43,325 nt of DNA from VGSZ01 sp044349155 (lineage in GTDB: Bacteria; Myxococcota; UBA727; VGSZ01), in assembly GCA_044349155.1 (NCBI GenBank), contig JBIKRQ010000009.1, positions 1 through 43,325 of the forward strand, in the 5' to 3' direction. A program made the translations under genes and the position numbers. Under the pieces are notes generated by a model. The model was not told the DNA's origin. It searched no databases and was given only the letters and a program-made list of their open reading frames with translations. Below, piece after piece: positions 24,742-31,461 of the stretch (position 1 is the stretch's first letter; each line of letters starts with the position of its first letter).

Positions 24742-24758
24742 CACCGGCCCCACAACAA
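24731..24758 (-). promoter_or_regulatory. predicted sigma-70-like promoter of boxB
   Basis: On the minus strand, -35 TTGTTG (24758-24753) and -10 TAGATT (24736-24731) are separated by 16 bases, about 60 bases before the boxB ATG. The two operator-like boxes overlap both elements. Confidence 0.45.
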
Positions 24759-24775
24759 CTGCATTAGAGTGCAGT
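24758..24775. promoter_or_regulatory. boxB operator-like box 1, TGCA-N6-TGCA palindrome
   Basis: ACTGCATTAGAGTGCAGT: perfect 6-bp inverted arms with 6-nt spacer, containing TGCA-N6-TGCA. TGCA-containing operators are known for BzdR/BoxR-type regulators of benzoyl-CoA pathways; the match in detail is inference. It touches the -35 element. Confidence 0.6.
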
Positions 24776-24826
24776 AGGTAGCGAGCATGTCGGTGTCATG
24801 GCGTCACAAGGCGCCGTCCGGCGGCG

Positions 24827-25444
24827 GTGGTCGGAAACTGGCGAAGGTCGGCGAGCGCCTCCTACGGTGGCCAGGTGAGCCGCACACGAACCAAACCCGA
24901 TGCTTCTTCTGCTGGCCGGATCGCCACGTCCCGACGTGCCGATCGCGGCGCCCGCGCCGAACCGCCTGCCAAAAAGGTCGCAGCCAGCGGCGGTCGTTCG
25001 GGCAAGAAGGGCAAGGGCAAGGCGAAGTCGTCGCCCGCCGCCCGCTTCTTCAAGCTCATCGTGTTGCTGGGCTTCATGGCCTGCCTGGGCTTTGGCATCG
25101 TGCTGGTGCTCGACGTGGGCATGACCCTGATCGGCGGTATTCACCTGGGGCAGATCACCTTCGCCGAGCTCGTCGACAAAGTGCACGACCGCGTCTTCGA
25201 CAAAGACGTGCCCGAGCCCGCGAAGAAGAAGCCCGAAGCGCCAAAGGCCAAAGCGAAGAAGCCCGTGTCGTCGTCGACCACGTCGGCCCCCGTTGCGGCT
25301 GCTCCTGCTGACGCCCCCGCCGAGCCGCGTGCTGAGCTGCCCGCACCAGCACCGTCGGAGTACGCGAAGGAGGCCGCACCCCGTCAGGATGTCGAGGTGG
25401 TCGAGGCCCGCGAGCGGCTGGATCGCCTGCTCAAGGGGCTCTGA
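24827..25444 (+). CDS. Ala/Lys/Pro-rich single-TM protein, unknown function
   Basis: A 205-aa protein in the longest form, with a very basic N-terminal half (RSGKKGKGKAKSS), one TM segment at about residues 75-100 (FKLIVLLGFMACLGFGIVLVL), and a disordered Lys/Ala/Pro-rich tail ending EARERLDRLLKGL, a possible short coiled coil. The start is uncertain: GTG 24827 or GTG 24875 (VSRTRTKPD); neither has a strong Shine-Dalgarno. No catalytic motif. Divergent from boxB, with a shared 160-base region. Its composition suggests an envelope or DNA-binding linker protein, but that is a guess. Confidence 0.6.
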   Translation: MVGNWRRSASASYGGQVSRTRTKPDASSAGRIATSRRADRGARAEPPAKKVAASGGRSGKKGKGKAKSSPAARFFKLIVLLGFMACLGFGIVLVLDVGMTLIGGIHLGQITFAELVDKVHDRVFDKDVPEPAKKKPEAPKAKAKKPVSSSTTSAPVAAAPADAPAEPRAELPAPAPSEYAKEAAPRQDVEVVEARERLDRLLKGL

Positions 25445-25465
25445 ATACATCCGAAATGCATGATG

Positions 25466-25485
25466 CTACATATTCTAATATGTAG
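25466..25485. promoter_or_regulatory. AT-rich palindrome upstream of the cytochrome c gene
   Basis: CTACATAT-TCTA-ATATGTAG: 8-bp perfect arms with a 4-nt centre, in an unusually AT-rich stretch between two genes, 66 bases before the cytochrome ATG. A likely regulator binding site; a hairpin terminator for the upstream gene is less likely because no T-tract follows. Confidence 0.55.
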
Positions 25486-25551
25486 TTTCGTGTTGCACGG
25501 GCGTGGGGGAATGGCAGGTTGGACACCGAGCACCAACCCGTCAGGAGTCCC

Positions 25552-25881
25552 ATGAACCGCGTGTCTTTCGTCGCCATCGTTGTCGCTGTTGCTTCGGCTG
25601 CAGGCTGCCCGAGCGTCAACGCTGAACGCGTTGCCAGCGTGACCGCACTGACGCCCGACCTCGACAACGGCAAGGCCCTGCACGAGACGCACTGTTTGAC
25701 GTGCCACGGTGCCGATGGCCGTTCGGGTACGGCGAACAAAGACACCGTCGACTACGCCATCAACAACGAAGGTGTGTTCTTCGACTACGTCATCGACGGC
25801 GACCCCGGCATGCCGGGCTTTGGCGATACCTTCACCGATCAAGAGCTCGCCGACGTCTGGGGCCACGTCAAGTCGCTGTGA
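25552..25881 (+). CDS. monohaem c-type cytochrome, probable lipoprotein
   Basis: A 109-aa class I-like cytochrome c for periplasmic electron transfer. The signal peptide ends in a lipobox-like SAAGC (MNRVSFVAIVVAVASAAGC), so it may be lipid-anchored. The haem site is CLTCHG in LHETHCLTCHGADGRSG, and GDPGMPGFGD provides a probable Met axial ligand. ATG 25552 is preceded by CAGGAG at good spacing. An AT-rich palindrome lies upstream. Its redox partners are not visible in this window. Confidence 0.9.
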   Translation: MNRVSFVAIVVAVASAAGCPSVNAERVASVTALTPDLDNGKALHETHCLTCHGADGRSGTANKDTVDYAINNEGVFFDYVIDGDPGMPGFGDTFTDQELADVWGHVKSL

Positions 25882-25921
25882 GCGCGCAAAACGGTGGTTG
25901 TTCTCGCTTGTTCCGGTCTGC

Positions 25922-26881
25922 ATGCGTGCCGGCATGTGGCTCTTGTTCTGGGTGGCGGCGGGCCTGTCGGTTGAAGATGTGCCGGGCTGCCCAACGGGCG
26001 ACGCGGTCCGAGCTGCCGTTGCCAGCGCCCAGGGCACCGATGTGTTCGCCAGCGGCACGGCACCCACGGTTGTGGTGCGTTTCGAACGCAGCGACGCCGG
26101 CGTGGGCGGCGTGGTCACCATCGACGAGACCGTCACCCGTGTTGGGCCTCGCGACCGCTGCGCCGACTTGCTGCCTGACCTGGCCCTTGTGATTGCGATC
26201 GCCACCGACCCGTTGCTGCAGTCACCCAGACCTCCACCAACACCCGTGGTGACGCCGGTCGTTGCGCCAGCGCCAGCGCCGTCGCCATCACCGCCGTCGC
26301 CGCCGTCGCCGTCGCCGTCGCCGCCGTCGTCGTCGCGGGTGCAGGTGGTGCCAACGCTTCAGCTCGATGTTGCTGCCACCACGCTGCGCACGCCGGGGTG
26401 GCTGGGGGCGACTGCACAAGCTGGCGTTGGGGCTCGACTGGCTGATGCCTCCTGGTCGGTGGCGCCGTCGATCGCGGTGGGGATCGCGGCAGATGTGCCC
26501 ACCGCCGAGGGGCCCGTGGAGGCTGGGCTGGTGTCGGGTTTCGTGCAGCCGTGCGCGCTGATGTCGTGGCTGCAGGCGTGCGGATCGGCGCGGTTGGGGT
26601 CGCTGCGCGGCGACGGCCCGGGCCTCACCGACCGGCAGCAGGTCGACGCATTGTACGCCTCGCTCGGCGGGGTGTTGGCCGCGCGGGTCAAGCTGGTCGA
26701 CGGCGTGTTTGTGGTGCCGAGCGTCGAGGTCGGCGTGCCTTTGTCTTCCATCACGCTCACCGATGGCGAGGTGGTGCACTGGACCACGGCGCCTGCCTGG
26801 GTCGCCGTCGGGCTGGGTGTCGCGCTTGAACCGCTGGATCTGCTGACAGATCGCCACGCGCGCCCCCAATCGACAGAGTGA
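25922..26881 (+). CDS. secreted protein with Pro/Ser-rich linker, first gene of ECF operon
   Basis: A 319-aa protein I do not recognise. Signal peptide MRAGMWLLFWVAAGLS, then a short domain with VPGCPTGDAVRAAVASAQ and a Cys in RDRCADLLP, then a long Pro/Ser/Val linker (PAPAPSPSPPSPPSPSPS), then a C-terminal beta-rich domain with Gly-rich strands (GVGARLADASWSVAPSIAVGIAADVPTAEGP and WVAVGLGVAL) that may form an outer-membrane barrel. ATG 25922 is tentative; ATG 25934 is possible. Its stop overlaps the sigma-factor start (GTGA), so it is cotranscribed. In myxobacteria such a secreted protein, sigma factor and membrane protein trio is common, but the role is unsettled. Confidence 0.72.
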   Translation: MRAGMWLLFWVAAGLSVEDVPGCPTGDAVRAAVASAQGTDVFASGTAPTVVVRFERSDAGVGGVVTIDETVTRVGPRDRCADLLPDLALVIAIATDPLLQSPRPPPTPVVTPVVAPAPAPSPSPPSPPSPSPSPPSSSRVQVVPTLQLDVAATTLRTPGWLGATAQAGVGARLADASWSVAPSIAVGIAADVPTAEGPVEAGLVSGFVQPCALMSWLQACGSARLGSLRGDGPGLTDRQQVDALYASLGGVLAARVKLVDGVFVVPSVEVGVPLSSITLTDGEVVHWTTAPAWVAVGLGVALEPLDLLTDRHARPQSTE

Positions 26882-27417
26882 ACTCGGCGGTGGCTCTCCC
26901 TGATTTTCGCGCGCTCTACGACGCAGAGCTTGGCTATGTGCTGCACACGCTGCGCCGGCTCAACATCCCCGACCGCGCCCTCGAAGACGTCGCCCACGAC
27001 GTGTTCTGTGTGGTGCATCGCCGCCTTGCCGACTTCGACACGACGCGGCCGCTGAAGCCGTGGCTGTTTGGCATTTGTTTTCGCGTCGCCCACGACGTCA
27101 AACGCAAAGCGAGCAACCGCGAAGTGCCCACCGACAACGTTGGCGTCGACACCCCGGTCGATGGCGACAGCGGCAAGACCGAGCGCTACCTGCGCCACGC
27201 CGAGGCGCGTCGCTGGGTGTGGGCGGCGGTGCGATCGTTGTCGGAGGAGCAGCAGGCCGTCTTCATCCTGCACGACCTCGACGAGACCCCAATGCCCGAG
27301 GTGGCGCTCGCCCTCGATGTGCCGCTCAACACCGCCTACTCCCGGCTGCGCCTGGCCCGCGTCGCCGTTGAGAAGTCCCTGCGCGCGCACGCGCACCTGT
27401 CAGGAGATGCTCCATGA
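26878..27417 (+). CDS. ECF-type sigma factor (sigma-70 family)
   Basis: A 179-aa alternative sigma factor. Region 2: LYDAELGYVLHTLRRL, ALEDVAHDVFCVVHRRLADFD, RPLKPWLFGICFRVAHDVKRK. Region 4: RRWVWAAVRSLSEEQQAVFILHDLDETPMPEVALALDVPLNTAYSRLRLAR, where MPEVALAL and TAYSRLRLAR form the HTH that reads the -35. GTG 26878 overlaps the upstream stop and the downstream ATG 27414 overlaps its own stop, giving a three-gene overlap operon. Its target may include the conserved upstream block at 28256 and 29711, but this is inference. Confidence 0.92.
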   Translation: MNSAVALPDFRALYDAELGYVLHTLRRLNIPDRALEDVAHDVFCVVHRRLADFDTTRPLKPWLFGICFRVAHDVKRKASNREVPTDNVGVDTPVDGDSGKTERYLRHAEARRWVWAAVRSLSEEQQAVFILHDLDETPMPEVALALDVPLNTAYSRLRLARVAVEKSLRAHAHLSGDAP

Positions 27418-28262
27418 CGCTCGAACCGCCATCGCCGCACTTGCAGGCGTGGATCGACAGCGACCGGACAACGCCCCCCGTCGACGACGTCGTGGCGCAG
27501 CGCTTGCGCGCTCGGGTTTTTGCATCCGTGGGGATTGGAGTGGCCGCAGCGGTGTCAGCAGCATCAGCGCCTGCAGCAGCAGCGCCCGCATCAACGGGCT
27601 CTGTTGTCGGCGCACTTGCTGGCATGACGAAACCCGTTGTGTTGGCCGTGGGCCTCGTCGTCGGCGCTGGTGTTGGCGGTGGTGTTGGCGCGTGGTGGGG
27701 CACCCAGAGGTCCGCGACGCACGATGGCGACACGAAGCCCGTTGAAGTTGCGCGCGTCGCGCCCGTTGCGCCCGTTGTGCCCGTTGCGCGCGTCGCGCCC
27801 GTCGAGCCCGTTGTGCCCGTTGTGCCCGTTGTGCCCGTTGTGCCCGTTGTGCCCGTTGTGCCCGCTGCGCCCGTTGTGCCCGCTGCGCCCGTCGCGCCTG
27901 TCGAGCGGTCGCACGCGGCGGCGAGGGCCGTTGTGCCAGTGCGCGTCAGCGAGGAGCCTCAGGAGGCTGTCGCCGTCGTTCCCGCAGCGGCTGTTGATCC
28001 CGACCTGGCGCTGCTGCAGCAAGCACGCGCCGCGCTGGCGCGCGGGGCCGTGCTCGAGGCTCGCAAAGCACTGGTCAGCCATCGCGCTCGCTTCGATCAG
28101 ACCCCGCACCTCGAAACCCGCGAAGCGCTCGACGTGTTGGTGCTGTGGGCGTCGTCGTCGCCAGCCGCCAGCGACGCCACCGAACGCTTCTTCAAGGCGT
28201 GGCCGGACTCGGCGTTTCAGGGCGCGATCCGCCGCGCAGCAGAAGCCAGCACAAGCCGGTGA
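27414..28262 (+). CDS. membrane protein with Pro-Val repeat, probable sigma-factor partner
   Basis: A 282-aa protein coupled to the ECF gene (ATGA overlap). The N-terminal part (LEPPSPHLQAWIDSDRTTPPVDDVVAQRLRARVF) is cytoplasmic-like, a TM follows at about residues 72-95 (VVLAVGLVVGAGVGGGVGAWWG), then a long Pro-Val repeat ((P/A)VVPV units), then a helical C-terminal domain (LLQQARAALARGAVLEARKALVSHRARFDQTP...) resembling a TPR-like bundle. The position next to the sigma factor suggests an anti-sigma-like role, although no ZAS-type zinc motif is seen. The gene ends where copy 1 of the duplicated lipoprotein promoter begins. Confidence 0.78.
   Translation: MTLEPPSPHLQAWIDSDRTTPPVDDVVAQRLRARVFASVGIGVAAAVSAASAPAAAAPASTGSVVGALAGMTKPVVLAVGLVVGAGVGGGVGAWWGTQRSATHDGDTKPVEVARVAPVAPVVPVARVAPVEPVVPVVPVVPVVPVVPVVPAAPVVPAAPVAPVERSHAAARAVVPVRVSEEPQEAVAVVPAAAVDPDLALLQQARAALARGAVLEARKALVSHRARFDQTPHLETREALDVLVLWASSSPAASDATERFFKAWPDSAFQGAIRRAAEASTSR
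27765..27900 (+). repeat. nine-base GTTGTGCCC repeat encoding (VVP)n
   Basis: Tandem GTTGTGCCC units (six exact in the core) with degenerate flanking units, in frame with the membrane protein. The 9-base unit keeps the frame on length change. It probably spans the cell wall as a Pro-Val rod. Confidence 0.85.
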
Positions 28263-28452
28263 CAGATCTCGCGCAGCAGTTCCAATCGTTGGGCACAGAT
28301 TGACGGCACCCGTCGTCGCGGAGTGAATCATGCGGGCTTTGGTGATGGCGTGTCTCTTGTTGTCGACGCTGGGCTGCTCTCAGGTCCTCGATGTCGGTGA
28401 TCAAGAGCGTCGGCGCGGCGAGGGCGAGGGCGAGGGCGAAGGCGAAGGCGAA
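28256..28452 (+). repeat. duplicated block copy 1: upstream region, signal peptide, EG start
   Basis: Near-identical to 29711-29905. It runs from CCGGTGACAGATCTCGCG, through a 74-base leader, the ATG at 28330 and signal peptide, into the EG stalk. The leaders differ by three bases plus a 2-base indel; the signal coding parts are also almost the same. Confidence 0.9.
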
Positions 28453-29649
28453 GCCGCCCGTTGTACCGAGAACAGCGACTGCCAGGGGGGCGAGCTCTGC
28501 GACGACGGCGCCTGCCTGCGGCTGTGTGACGTCGACGTGGACTGCGACGGTGGCCAACTGTGCCTCGACGCCCGCTGCCGGGTCCCCGAGTGTGTGCGCG
28601 ACCCTGACTGTCCCGGCGGCTTCGGCTGCACCGACAACGTCTGCGTCGGCCTCATCGACTGCACCGACGGCGCCGTCCGCTGCGTCGACGACCTGACCCT
28701 CGGACTGTGCGTCGCTGGGAGCGAGCGCCTTCAGGCCTGCAGCCCCGGGCGCTGCACCGACAACGGCTGCGTCGTCGGCGGCGAAGGCGAGGGCGAAGGA
28801 GAAGGCGAGGGCGAAGGCGAAGGCGAAGGCGAAGGCGAAGGCGAAGGCGAAGGAGAGGGTGAAGGCGAACTTCCAGCCGGCCTGTCCATCCAGCTCACCT
28901 GGGACACGGCCGTTGGCGACGTCGACCTGCACCTGTCCCAGGCATTCCCGGCGACGTTCTGCACCGCCGATGACTGCTACTACCTCAACGACACCCCGAG
29001 CTGGGGCGCCACCATGGACATCGACGACACCAGCGGCTTTGGTCCCGAGAGCATCTCCTACGCGCGCCCCACCGACGGCCTCTACACGATCCTCGTTGAT
29101 GCCTTCGAGATCGGGTCGGCCACGACTGCGACGGTGCAGGTCTTTGCCGACGGACGGCTCGCGCTGGAATCAAGCCGCTCGATCCGCAAGGGCGACCACT
29201 GGCTCGTCGCCGGTATCGACGTCGACAACGGCGTGGTCACCATGGTCACGGCCAACCGCGTCGAGCGCCAGCAAGGCAACTGCCTGAGCGCCAGCCCCCC
29301 AGGCACCACCTGCAGCGCCGACAGCAGTTGTGCGGCCAATGAGTTCTGCAACCTTGGCACCGGCCGATGCGCCATCGGCTGTCGCTCCAATGCCAACTGC
29401 AACGCGAACCAGATCTGCAACGCCAACCACGCCTGCGTCGCCAATGCCGGCACCGGCGACGTCAACGAGCCCTGCGGCTCCACCGCGGACTGTCGCTCGG
29501 ACCTCACCTGCAGCTTCCTCCTCGGCACCTGCACCGAGCCCTGCACCAGCGACGTCGACTGTGATGCCTGCGCCAGCGCTTCAGGCGTGCCCTGCACCTG
29601 CATCGAGTTGGTCCTCGACACGGGCCTCTGCTTCGCCACCAGCCAGTGA
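28330..29649 (+). CDS. EG-stalked, Cys-rich surface lipoprotein with YfaP-like domain
   Basis: A 439-aa lipoprotein: signal MRALVMACLLLSTLGC (Cys16), a first EG stalk (about residues 30-41), a Cys-rich Dickkopf-like array (CTENSDCQGGELCDDGAC, CDVDVDCDGGQLCLDARC), a second EG stalk (about 151-180), then a domain opening LSIQLTWDTAVGDVDLHL with FGPESISYARP, which resembles the YfaP/DUF2135 type found in surface proteins. A second Cys-rich array (CSADSSCAANEFCNLGTGRC) closes the protein. ATG 28330. The leader is shared with the paralogue at 29787, pointing to a recent duplication and common control. No catalytic motif is seen. Confidence 0.82.
   Translation: MRALVMACLLLSTLGCSQVLDVGDQERRRGEGEGEGEGEGEAARCTENSDCQGGELCDDGACLRLCDVDVDCDGGQLCLDARCRVPECVRDPDCPGGFGCTDNVCVGLIDCTDGAVRCVDDLTLGLCVAGSERLQACSPGRCTDNGCVVGGEGEGEGEGEGEGEGEGEGEGEGEGEGEGELPAGLSIQLTWDTAVGDVDLHLSQAFPATFCTADDCYYLNDTPSWGATMDIDDTSGFGPESISYARPTDGLYTILVDAFEIGSATTATVQVFADGRLALESSRSIRKGDHWLVAGIDVDNGVVTMVTANRVERQQGNCLSASPPGTTCSADSSCAANEFCNLGTGRCAIGCRSNANCNANQICNANHACVANAGTGDVNEPCGSTADCRSDLTCSFLLGTCTEPCTSDVDCDACASASGVPCTCIELVLDTGLCFATSQ
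28417..28452 (+). repeat. EG-stalk hexanucleotide repeat (28330 gene, first tract)
   Basis: Six units of GAGGGC/GAAGGC encoding Gly-Glu, directly after the signal and a short RRR linker. Confidence 0.85.
28778..28869 (+). repeat. EG-stalk hexanucleotide repeat (28330 gene, second tract)
   Basis: About 15 units of GGCGAA/GGCGAG variants between the Cys-rich array and the YfaP-like domain. It acts as a second spacer within one protein. Confidence 0.85.
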
Positions 29650-29710
29650 TCGAAGTACCAGCCTCCATCGACGAGGTCCGCGACCACAAGAGCACCCTTC
29701 GGCGACGTGT

Positions 29711-29905
29711 CCGGTGACAGATCTCGCGGAGCAGTTCCAATCGTTGGGCACACAGATTGACGGCACGTGTCGTCGCGGAGTGAATCATGCGGGCTTTGAT
29801 GGTGGCGTGTCTCTTGTTGTCGGCGCTGGGCTGTCCCCAGGTCCTCGATGTCGGCGATCAAGAAGAGCGTCGCCGCGGCGAGGGCGGGGGCGAAGGCGAA
29901 GGCGA
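29711..29905 (+). repeat. duplicated block copy 2: upstream region, signal peptide, EG start
   Basis: Near-identical to 28256-28452. The leader carries an extra CA (GGGCACACAGATTG versus GGGCACAGATTG) and three base changes. It starts exactly at CCGGTGACAG, which in copy 1 contains the stop codon of the preceding gene; here that codon has no gene attached. This shows copy 1 is the source. Confidence 0.9.
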
Positions 29906-30550
29906 AAGCGGCGAGGGCGAGGGCGAGGGCGAAGGCGAAGGCGAGCAAGCCCTCCAACGCTACCTCCGCGCACTGGCTGATTGTCTTCCAGGAGGCCCAG
30001 GCGTTCGAATCGTGGACGATTCACGCCACGGCACCACAGGAGGCCCAGGCATCGAAGCCTGCATCGACGCGATGGAGTCGTTTTGCGACCTGTGGCCGTG
30101 CTTTGCGGCCGAAGCCTTCGTCGGTACACGGCGTCGTGGCGAGGGCTGCGCCTCCGGCGCCGAGAGAGCGGTCGCGACGGTGTCGGCGTCTGCCTCTCGC
30201 AGCCCTCACGTCTCGGCGAAGTCTGCAGCAGCACGGTGGGCTGCACCGATGGCGCCTGGTGCGACGACGAGAGCGAACGTTGTCGTGCTCTCGGCGACGA
30301 AGGCGACGACTGCGACGTCGATGAAGCGTGCTTTGGCTTTTGCGGCGCGACGGCATGCGAAGAAGACGCGCCAGACGGAGGGTCGTGCTCGTTCAACGCG
30401 GAATGCTCAGCAACGTCTTCGTGCATCGACGACGTCTGCGTGCAGAAACCTCGCACCGGTGAACCATGCACCGACGAGTGCCTCGACAGCGACGACGAGT
30501 GCTTCGGCAACGTGTGCACACCGCAAGACGAGGTGGTGTGCGGACTCTGA
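29787..30550 (+). pseudogene. frameshifted EG/Cys-rich lipoprotein gene
   Basis: Starts like 28330: MRALMVACLLLSALGC (Cys16), an EG stalk to about residue 53, then a domain QALQRYLRALADCLPGGPG... ending CDLWPCFAAEAFVG. From about 30162 the coding frame shifts. The downstream sequence is clearly coding in another frame: DGVGVCLSQPSRLGEVC then TVGCTDGAWCDDESERC, CDVDEACFGFC, CSFNAECSATSSCIDD, PCTDECLDSDDEC, a Cys-rich array to the stop at 30550. The junction lies in GAGAGAG (30162-30168): removing one GA restores the frame as GESGRDGVGVC. So it is a 2-base slip in a GA repeat. It is either a pseudogene, a phase-variable gene, or a sequencing error. Confidence 0.8.
29877..29947 (+). repeat. EG-stalk hexanucleotide repeat (29787 gene)
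   Basis: About 11 units of GGCGAG/GGCGAA with one GGC-GGG and one AGC variant, in frame with the lipoprotein. Confidence 0.85.
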
Positions 30551-30567
30551 CGTGAGCGCGTTGCTGG

Positions 30568-31461
30568 CTAGCGAGGCTGCCGACAGGCCCCGTCAACATC
30601 GACAACCGCGCTCTTGATGGCCACCAGCGTGCGGCGCAGTCGACGGAGTTTGTCGCGCAGGGGCACGTTGGCATCGGGTTGATCGAGCGGCAGGTGGCGA
30701 CCGTCAGCACAGTCGGCAGCGTGCAACTCGAAGCACACGTCGGCTGCGGCGGTCGTCGACAACGCCACCGACGTCATCGCTTCGGCCAACGCGTCGCTCG
30801 CCAATGCCAACGTGGTGCCCGTCCACGGCAAACCCGCTGCACACGTGATCGGAAACTCGCGCAGCCGCAGCGATGCCGTCTTCGTCGACGACGCCCACCA
30901 CGGTGAAAACGCCTGCAGCGAACCCGTCAACGACGACGACGAGCGCCGCATCAGTGCTGTCTTCGCGCGGATCGCCACGCGTGCAGCCCAGTAGGCCGGC
31001 GAAGGCAACACACTCGACGACCACGAAAAGCCCGTGGCCACCAACGCCTTCAACAACGACGACGACAGGTTGTAGCCAGGAGCGCGAAAACCCACGGGGG
31101 CCTCGCCCGTCAACGCCTGCAACGCGGCCCGCGACGCCTGCAGGTCGGCGGCGATGTCGTCGACGTGGCGGCGCGACAGGTCGTAGTGGTGCGCGTGCGA
31201 GTGGCTCATCAACTGATGGCCCGCGGCGTGTGCTTGCTGCAGCAGCTGCTGCAACCGCTCGGAGCGCAGGTCGCGCGTGACGACGAAGATCGTGCTTGTG
31301 ACACCCACGTCGGCGCAGAGGTCCAAAAAGCAGGGCAGGGCATCGAGCAGCAACGCGTCGTCGTGGGCGCGTGCATCGTCGACGTGGTGGCCGTGGATCG
31401 CGCGGTAGCACCAGGCGCCGTCGAGGTCGATGGTGACCGCGCGCGGGCGACCAGTGCTCAC
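30568..31461 (-). CDS. polysaccharide deacetylase (NodB-type)
   Basis: A 297-aa deacetylase, likely removing acetyl groups from a cell-envelope glycan. NodB motifs: the first is VTIDLDGAWC (TFDD-type, D-L-D variant), the second is HSHAHHYDL (metal-binding HxxxH), the third is GFRAPGYNLS, and a late FELHAAD supplies the conserved His. GTG 31461 is the start because the upstream gene's TGA overlaps it (GTGA) and the longer frame upstream is a shadow of that gene. It is the last gene of a five-gene minus-strand operon with DgkA, the GC-x-C protein and two EG lipoproteins, so envelope modification is likely. Confidence 0.88.
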   Translation of the reverse strand: MSTGRPRAVTIDLDGAWCYRAIHGHHVDDARAHDDALLLDALPCFLDLCADVGVTSTIFVVTRDLRSERLQQLLQQAHAAGHQLMSHSHAHHYDLSRRHVDDIAADLQASRAALQALTGEAPVGFRAPGYNLSSSLLKALVATGFSWSSSVLPSPAYWAARVAIRAKTALMRRSSSSLTGSLQAFSPWWASSTKTASLRLREFPITCAAGLPWTGTTLALASDALAEAMTSVALSTTAAADVCFELHAADCADGRHLPLDQPDANVPLRDKLRRLRRTLVAIKSAVVDVDGACRQPR

